Part shown: positions 58,200 through 64,000 of the stretch, one piece after another | Layout: each line of letters begins with the position of its first letter | Position numbering within the stretch: position 1 is the first letter of the stretch | From: Symbiodinium natans | Lineage: Eukaryota > Sar > Dinophyceae > Suessiales > Symbiodiniaceae | Assembly (NCBI GenBank): GCA_905221605.1 | Contig: CAJNDS010002217.1 | Span: 182,501-246,500 of the forward strand | Direction of reading: 5' to 3' | DNA: 64,000 nt | Made by a program: the position numbers and the translations under genes | The notes under the pieces: generated by a model | Seen by the model: the letters and a program-made list of their open reading frames with translations, nothing else | Told to the model about the DNA's origin: nothing | Database searches by the model: none

Positions 58200-58790
58200 G
58201 CAGAAACACCTGCTTCTGTTGCAACTACATATTGCTGACGGAGCCTACGCAACCCCATCTCAAAACCCTCTCGCTGCCTTGCTCGTTGCACATCTGCTCC
58301 GTGCTTCACCAGAAGCCGAAACATGCGCAGGCTCCAGTTTCGCAAAGCGTAGAATGCCGGATGTGCTCCTTGTCGTCCGTTTGTACGCAGGTGAGTACTG
58401 CGAGTCCGACCCAAGAAACACAGCTTAGCCGGCGGCCGAATCCGTTGGGAATGTTCGGGTCTGCCCCTTCGTGGTCAGCGTGTTGTGTTGGCTACTGCCA
58501 CTTGATGCAAGTCGTGAAAACCACTCCGTCGTTTTGAAATGCCCTTTGCCTAGCATCAGTAGCTGCTTGGCGGACTCCACCTTGCCCTGCGATGCAGCTG
58601 TGCACAAGGGAGTCCAACCAGCCTGCGCAGGAAGTGTTACTAAGAAAGGTGCGGAAACAAAGCACGGCACAGCACGGCAAGCAACAATAGACTGATTGGA
58701 TGCCTTGCAGGTGTTTACGTCCATCTTTGATGCCCACAGCTGCTTCGGCGCGACTTCTGCCTCTGCTTGAGAAGCAACAGTTCGTGGATA
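58200..58790 (-). CDS. ankyrin-repeat protein, three exons
   Basis: Exon A ends at 58704 (ASKMDVNTCK, GC donor CAAG|GCATCC). After an 81-bp intron, exon B 58622-58543 (acceptor GCGCAG|GCTGG, phase 0) reads AGWTPLCTAASQGKVESAKQ LLMLG, a textbook ankyrin helix pair (GWTPL..AA..G....K.LL). A GC donor (AAAGG|GC) after 58543 and an acceptor GCAG|TACTCAC before 58397 lead in matching phase to exon C: GAHPAFYALRNWSLRMFRLL VKHGADV, a second repeat. Ankyrin repeats bind partner proteins; nothing else about the role is visible. Upstream start and downstream end are not defined; another GC donor in exon B is possible. Confidence 0.6.
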
Positions 58791-59380
58791 TTTAGCACAC
58801 CCTGCTGGCACCCCAATGCTTCACATGACTCAGGCCGTTGCAGTCAAATCGACGGTTTGCAGGGAATGGTCTAGACTAGCTGATGTCATAGTTATCGTCG
58901 GCCCTCTGTGATGTCGAATTTCAGTCCTGATTCAGTGCGGATGGGGAAGAGAAGCTGGACATGAAGAAAGATATACCATGCGGGCTCTAGACTACAGCAA
59001 CCTGGTGAACCTTGCCGAAGGCAAGTCCTAAGCTGACCAGGCCAGGCATCGGAACCAATATAGGGGGAGCTGCGGGAGCAGTAGAATTCAACGCGCTTGC
59101 GGGCGGCTTTGAGCTTGTAGCTTGCCCGCCATCTTCCGGCGGTGTCACACAGATTCGGTCGTCAACCTGGCTTGACTCAACTGACTTAGTATCACGGCGA
59201 CTTCATACCACAGTCAGTCGGCCTTAAGTGCATTGATGCGGCATAACATGGGCAGCAGCAAAGGTCAACCCTCCTCGTAAAGGTCTTGTAGACGTTAGGT
59301 TTTCTGTCATGACAGCAGTGTCATGCAATGGCTCCCCTAACCCCGCCCCTGCGACTAGTAAGCCCTCACTCACGCAGTAC
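58791..59380. other. no supported gene
   Basis: A 71-codon plus-strand frame at 59012-59227 has no further support. This may be intron or spacer between minus-strand genes. Confidence 0.35.
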
Positions 59381-59541
59381 TGATAAAGAAGGCCTCAGAA
59401 AGTAGCTCCTCAAGAGAAGCATCGAGTCTCTGTGAAACATTCCTATTCGACACAGCGCCAAACCATTCCATGATGGTTTTTGCAGCAGTCACGGTTGCTG
59501 TCGGAGCAGTATTGGGGTCAAGCAAACTCTGGGAGGCAAAG
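59381..59541 (-). CDS. candidate internal exon, unknown protein
   Basis: 161 nt with a pyrimidine-rich acceptor (GCTCTTTCAG|CTTTGCC) before 59541 and a GT donor (TTATCA|GTACTG) after 59381; one nucleotide in, 53 codons, one out. The peptide reads FASQSLLDPNTAPTATVTAA, KTIMEWFGAV, SQRLDASLEELLSEAFFI: helical, acidic and without a competing frame. It lies between the NYN ribonuclease gene and the ankyrin gene on the same strand. Family not recognised. Confidence 0.5.
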
Positions 59542-59956
59542 CTGAAAGAGCAGCATGCTGCGTTAAACCTGCAGCACAAGCTGTCCCACAGCGGCAGCTG
59601 TCATTTCAACAATCTAATCTAAACAACTGCAATTCGACCTCCAAGGATGGTGGGGGCAGCTTTTGGGCAGCACGCAAACCCTGTGACATGGTTGGCCAGG
59701 GCAAGATCGGACGGCTCAAAACTGACCATCAGCTGCCCGAAGCCATGCATATGGTTGTGACAAGTGGCAAGTGCTGAGCTCATGGGCTTTCGTTCATGGG
59801 ATGTCCGGTGAGGTCGACGCTCCTCGGGCTCTTCGCTGGCGCCTCGAGCAGCGTTGCCATCCAGAGTCTCGAAGAAGCCAACCTTACATCAAGAGTCGAC
59901 TATGCCGTGTTGGCATTATCCTTCTGCCTGAGCACCTTGCAACATGTGTTCCACTC

Positions 59957-61018
59957 CTACTTCAAGTTACTTGGCCTAGTCTGATGCAGCACTGCAGGCC
60001 AGGCAGCGTCGGAGTCAAAGAAGTATTTCATGTGAACTCGGTCTTGGCTAAAGGAGTACCAATCTCGAATTTCCCCTTTCCGCAGTGTATGCAGCCAGTC
60101 CTGAGCAAAGCACATCATGGCACAGGAACTCCATAGGGACTCCTACTCTCCAGTTGTCCTACCAGTTGTCCTTGTAGTTGTCGTTGTCGAGAATGCGGCA
60201 GTTTCTGTGGTAAGCACATTTTATCGTCATCTCGTCATCGGCACTCCTGCAGACTACTGGGCTTGCAGTTCTTGCCTTTGCCAAAGATCTTTGCAAAGTC
60301 TCCTCTGGTTGCCTCCAACTATTCTTGGAGTCACTTGGATAGATTCGCATTGGCTTCGAATGTCCTGTCAAATGTTTTTCCGCGTACACTGACACTAAGA
60401 CCACCGAAACAAGGAATCTGCAGACTGCACGAAATCCAACTTGTCGACACACGCACTACGCACTCACCAGATCCTGAGGCACATCATTGACCATCTCATC
60501 ACCATCCCAGGCGACCCAGCTTTGATAAATCACACCGATTATCTTGAAACCTCTCCTTGAGAGCTCTTTGACCTTCGATGGTTCATAGGATGTTCATAGG
60601 GCTCTGCTCACCGCACTCCATTCCGAAAATGCAGGCACATGTCGACTGAGTTGCGTGCTATGTTGTGATGTATTACAGACTGCGGCAAGCTTGACAGGAG
60701 ATGTGAGCTCGTTAAACGGTTTCAGTCTGTCTTTTGATGCACACTTGATCACCAGCGCAGCCAAGAATCACAGCGACGGACACCTTCCCAATTATATTTT
60801 GGCTCCTTGTCCTGATTGAAGAGCATTCCGAAACTTGTGCCGACCTTAACATCAGCTCTTCTGTACTGGGACTTGTGTCTAGGACGTTGCATGCAGCTTT
60901 GTGAGGCAGAGACATTATTGAAGTTGACCACAACCAGCTTTAAGTTGTAGGGTCTCCCTTCGTTGTCCACGTCCGGCAACTTGTCAGGCAACACCTCGTG
61001 CGCAAAGTTGCCATGGCG
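59957..61018 (-). CDS. Zc3h12a-like NYN ribonuclease domain protein (C-terminal 209 residues)
   Basis: Four exons: 61018-60753, 60555-60468, 60302-60171 and 60100-59957 (stop TAG). Donors are GT (CGCTG|GTGATC), GT (GATCTG|GTGAGT) and GA (TACAAG|GACAAC); acceptors AAG|GAG, GAG|GAG and CAG|GAC. Phases match at every join. The 209 residues contain, in order, VVVNFNNV (29-36), NWEGVRRCDSWLRWRGFKII (76-95) then GVIY, SADDEMTIKCAY (138-149) and DNDNYKDW (157-164), then an aromatic C-terminal tail. This is the order of the Regnase (Zc3h12a) NYN core, an endoribonuclease fold: VxDxxNV, then DD with K-x-AY, then NDxYxD. The first acidic position is Asn (N32); D140, D141 and D159 are kept. Earlier exons lie above 61018 and were not found. 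The likely role is RNA cleavage or binding. Confidence 0.75.
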
Positions 61019-62780
61019 CTTAGCAACGCATGTCGCAATAGTCGCAACAGTCGCAACCGACAGCGAAGAAGAAACAAATGATGGAGGAAACTTGCAGGAA
61101 GCTGCCTTGGAGCCCAGGGCAGGTTTTCTGCCCGTTTGCGGGCCACGCGGCTCGCCATGCTCGCGGTGCTCCATCTGCGGGTGCAGGCCTGCCGTTTGCG
61201 GATCCGGGCCCAACGAACATGCCAGAATCGGTGTCGCATGTCCGGCTGAGGGGAACTGAGAAAAGCAGTGTCAAGGCATGTCAAGACATGACAAGAGGCA
61301 AGACTCTTGGCTGAACTGCCTGGCAGGTTGTCTATATTGTACCCTCATCGAGAACGGGCCGTTCTTCTCTCGCGCTCTCTCCCACACCTACAGAACTCTC
61401 TCGTGCGTTGGATCCTGGGTTACCCTTGAAACAAAATACGCATCTGCCTTTGAGGGTTCCCACGCGCTCCCCCCCCCTTCCCCGAGACCCGCCCGGCAGC
61501 AATGACACCCAACCACGAGGCACGAATCGAAGACTCACACTGAAGTGGCCCAAGAGACCCCGGAAACCGCACCATGCCTAAACAGCAGTCATCAGCAGAC
61601 AAGCATAGACCATATATACATACATCATGAAATCATGTTTCGCCGTTGGGAAGGGCAACGTAGCTGACCGAATGAGCGATGAAGGAGAGCAGCTCACCGG
61701 GCCTTGGTGGCCTGGGTGGCCTTGGTGGCTTTGGTGGCCTGGCCGTCTTCCAGGTCCCTGAGCAGGTCCTGCATGCTGGCGCTTCGCAGACTATGCAAGC
61801 AGCTTGTTGCGGCAGCTAACAAAAGAAACGACAACCTTGCAACATGCTCATGGCCGCAAGGCCTTCATCAGATGTTCTTTGCTGTGCAACCTGAGTGCCG
61901 CGCGCACCTGGAGCGTGAGCTGAGACACTTGAGATGCCATGCAGGGCAAAGAGAGGCCCAGATCATCGGGCGATCATACTGTTCACAAAATACTGTACAT
62001 ACCCGAATGATAAGACCTAGGACACTTTTCTATGCACTCGGTAGTTTGTAAACGCACGCGCAAGAGGACGCCAGAAGGTAATGACAGGCAGTGCAACAAG
62101 TGCTCAAGACAAGGAAAGCACATGAAAATAACCAGGAATGCAACAAACTGTTCAACAGTAACATGCAGGCCATAATCTCGACACTTCTTCAAGTCATCTT
62201 CTGCCAAGGTGCGCACAACAGATGCCAGTGCCGAAAATGTGCCATCTCTCTGGCCCAGCTGAGGGCCACGAGGCTGGCAGACTAAGCGGATGTCAGCTTT
62301 GATCGCCTGAGATGTCGGGGTTTCGGTGTTAGCATCATTAGCGGACCTTTGCTCACGATGTGCTCATAGCTTCCGGCCATGGCCTCAAGATCCCAGCCAC
62401 GCCGGGTCCAGTAGTCCGCTGGGTTAGTTGCTGGGTCAATGGCTAGCAAGGCACCTTGCCAGAGAGCCGCAAACGACGAAAGGAAATGTCAAACAATAGA
62501 GCCCGAAAAGAAAAGGCTCAACCTGAACCTGACTGTGAAACTCCCGATATCTCTCAATGGAACAGGGGACTCAATTCTGCTGGATGAACTCTTGGCGGTG
62601 CATGCATGGCCATCGCTGACGTCACATCTCCATGCACAGGGTAGGTAGGCTGGGAAGGCTTGCACAGTGCACCGAGCAATCGCAACTCCATCGTAGTTTG
62701 ACTTGTCACTTGGCCCGACTCACAGTGCCACTTTGCAGATCTTTGCAGAGATGTTCCCCCGAGCAGTATGTCCGAACGCT
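61019..62780. other. upstream part of the NYN gene, unresolved
   Basis: A pyrimidine-rich tract just above 61018 marks the intron end. Minus-strand frames at about 61213-61090 are Pro/Arg-rich and could hold an upstream exon. Farther up, only short frames and a repeat at 61701-61742. Confidence 0.3.
61701..61742. repeat. GGTGGCCTT-type tandem repeat
   Basis: Four or five imperfect copies of a 9-bp unit (GGTGGCCTT, GGTGGCTTT). Confidence 0.8.
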
Positions 62781-62908
62781 TTAAGTATGCAACAAGTATG
62801 ACGGTTGACTTCTGACTTGGGTGTCGCTTGCAATACTTCGCAAGCAAGCTTCATGCGCTTCATGCGTGGCTTGCTGAGTGGCTGCAAGGCGATGCAGCAT
62901 GCGACTGC

Positions 62909-63083
62909 CCTGTAGGTGAGGCAAAGCGCATGAGTCATGAGCAGCGAAGCTTTTGGTGGCCTGGCCAAGCTTGAGGATTCCTCTAGCGATGCTGGAGAGC
63001 AAGAACCTCAGCTCCTTGGTGGTGTCCTCCTGCGGAGACTGGAAAAAGCACTTCCCATGGTACTGCCCGAAACGAAAACGCAT
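62909..63083 (-). CDS. candidate exon, unknown protein
   Basis: Acceptor CATTGCAG|ATGCGT before 63083; a GC donor (CTACAGG|GCAGTC) after 62909. It reads MRFRFGQYHGKCFFQSPQED, TTKELRFLLSSIARGILKLG, QATKSFAAHD. A second frame of the same strand (AFSFRAVPWEVLFPVSAGG, stop after 33 codons) is open over the first part and would follow directly from the upstream region at 63102, so the reading frame is not settled. Confidence 0.35.
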
Positions 63084-63101
63084 CTGCAATGCAACCCGTA
63101 G

Positions 63102-63808
63102 TCAACCTTCTTCGAAGGTGTGTGTTCCTTCAACAACAATGTATTGCAAGCCGACTTGATTCTGAGAGACAACTGGAACATCTCTTGAAAGCCCTACGGA
63201 AAAGAATGCATTCTTTCTGGGACCTCTGGACAATGCACTGTTGGGCGGCTTGCACCCTTCCTCCGCCAACGAGGTGATTTCTTCAATTCTGAGGTCGACA
63301 GGACTTGGAGAGTGGGGAGAGTCCGGTGTTTGTGGAGACACCTCTGCGATTCGTCTAAAGTAACGTACGATGCTACTTCTGAAGGTGCGGTTTTTAGGAG
63401 CCGAGTGTGAAAATCGCGAAGTACTTCAGCAACGCTCTCATGTTCGCATGGGAAGCTTCTCAGGAGTTTTGGAAACGGGCACGAAACCCTGATGTCAACT
63501 GACAAAGTGCACTCTGAATGATGTTGGCAACGGCAATGCTGTGCTTCAGAGATGAAGGGCCATGGACATAATGGTTCTGGACCTGGTGCAATCAAGACTT
63601 GGTTCTCCCCTGTACTAAAGGTTAACAGCTGATCCAGCAGCTCATAAGAAGACGTCCAGAACACGGGCTCCACTCCACCCCCGTGATTCTGCTTACTGAT
63701 TGTTCCGTTCCTCTTGCGATTCCTCTCTGCATCTCGCTTCTTGTTACAACCTGGCCATGCTCTGCCAGTAAATGCCACTATTAACGGTGTTTGCTCAGCA
63801 CCCTCCAT
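63102..63808 (-). CDS. coding region, unknown Ser/Pro-rich protein
   Basis: From an ATG at 63808 (MEGAEQTPLIVAFTGRAWPG) the frame reads EPVFWTSSYELLDQLLTFST, then ESVAEVLRDFHTRLLKTAPS. In a second minus-strand frame 63341-63102 reads VSPQTPDSPHSPSPVDLRIE, EITSLAEEGCKPPNSALSRG, NQVGLQYIVVEGTHTFEEG. A 35-bp GT-AG segment near 63373 would join them in phase (TAPSE to VSPQTP), but that is unusually short for an intron; a sequence error is the alternative. Both parts look coding. An SP-rich linker suggests a phosphorylated region. The product is not recognised. Confidence 0.45.
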
Positions 63809-64000
63809 TCAAGCTGTTTATGAAGCGGCCTGCTTGCGGAGATCCACCATGCGGAAATCAACCTTCCAAAAGAAGGTTCTGGCCAACATGCAAGAATGTT
63901 CGACCGGAACTCAGTTTGAACATATATCATAGTTGAACCTGTCATCACTGCACAAGCTGGCTCGGATCTAAACTCTCAAGGTTCTGGCCAAAGAAGATCG
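63809..64000. other. window edge, nothing supported
   Basis: Short plus-strand frame (63714-63932) only. Confidence 0.4.

Noticed and set aside
59771-60136. Plus-strand frames at 59771-60136 and 59796-59984 that look protein-like
   Set aside because: The longer is antisense to exon 4 of the NYN gene; the shorter overlaps its end. They show how easily short frames look coding by eye.
1-64000. Dinoflagellate spliced-leader sequence or relict copies (ending TTTTGGCTCAAG)
   Set aside because: Looked for on both strands by eye; no convincing full or relict copy was found.

Overview
The window reads as nuclear DNA of a eukaryote, most likely a dinoflagellate. The grounds are: a low density of recognisable coding sequence with short exons and introns; introns that start with GA or GC as well as GT (GA-AG introns appear in both of the best gene models); a leucine-rich-repeat plus EF-hand protein of a kind common in dinoflagellates; interstitial TTTAGGG-type telomere-like blocks; and large amounts of G/C homopolymer, microsatellite and degenerate tandem repeat. 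No rRNA, tRNA, CRISPR array, bacterial operon, transposase or reverse transcriptase was recognised. The genus cannot be told from the sequence.

Two gene models are solid. (1) A minus-strand LRR/EF-hand gene has a 3.76 kb first exon (16973-13212) and, after a 1.77 kb GA-AG intron, a second exon (11445-11209) that completes the EF-hand region. (2) A minus-strand gene for a Zc3h12a-like NYN ribonuclease domain lies at 61018-59957, as four exons with matching phases and a stop codon. Its first catalytic Asp position is Asn. A minus-strand ankyrin-repeat gene at about 58.8-58.2 kb is the next best.

Many short exon-like segments have open reading frames, plausible splice sites and in several cases matching phases across an intron (for example 42059-41643, 45047-44153, 43932-43316 and 34676-34300). 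Most lie on the minus strand, so most of the window looks like a one-way gene array. Plus-strand candidates are few (46.2-46.6, 48.6-49.0 and 54.0-54.5 kb) and weak. Products of these segments are mostly unrecognised. They were judged by eye on residue and codon composition, which is unreliable for short exons, and their confidence is set accordingly.

Layout: 0-6 kb, a few exon candidates. 6.3-9.1 kb, a dense repeat block (C-run, ATC repeat, 30-bp degenerate repeat, facing telomere-like blocks, 75-bp repeat, G/C-hairpin array, a 300-bp G6TT array, 22-bp repeat). 11.2-17.0 kb, the LRR/EF-hand gene. 18.8-20.6 kb, a C-run plus TTAGG- and TTTGAA-type degenerate repeats. 20.6-48 kb, scattered exon candidates in otherwise unremarkable DNA, including one with an in-frame TGA at 38.78 kb. 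49-53.5 kb, repeats and AT-rich DNA. 54-64 kb, denser minus-strand genes. Stretches not listed were read on both strands and nothing supportable was seen.
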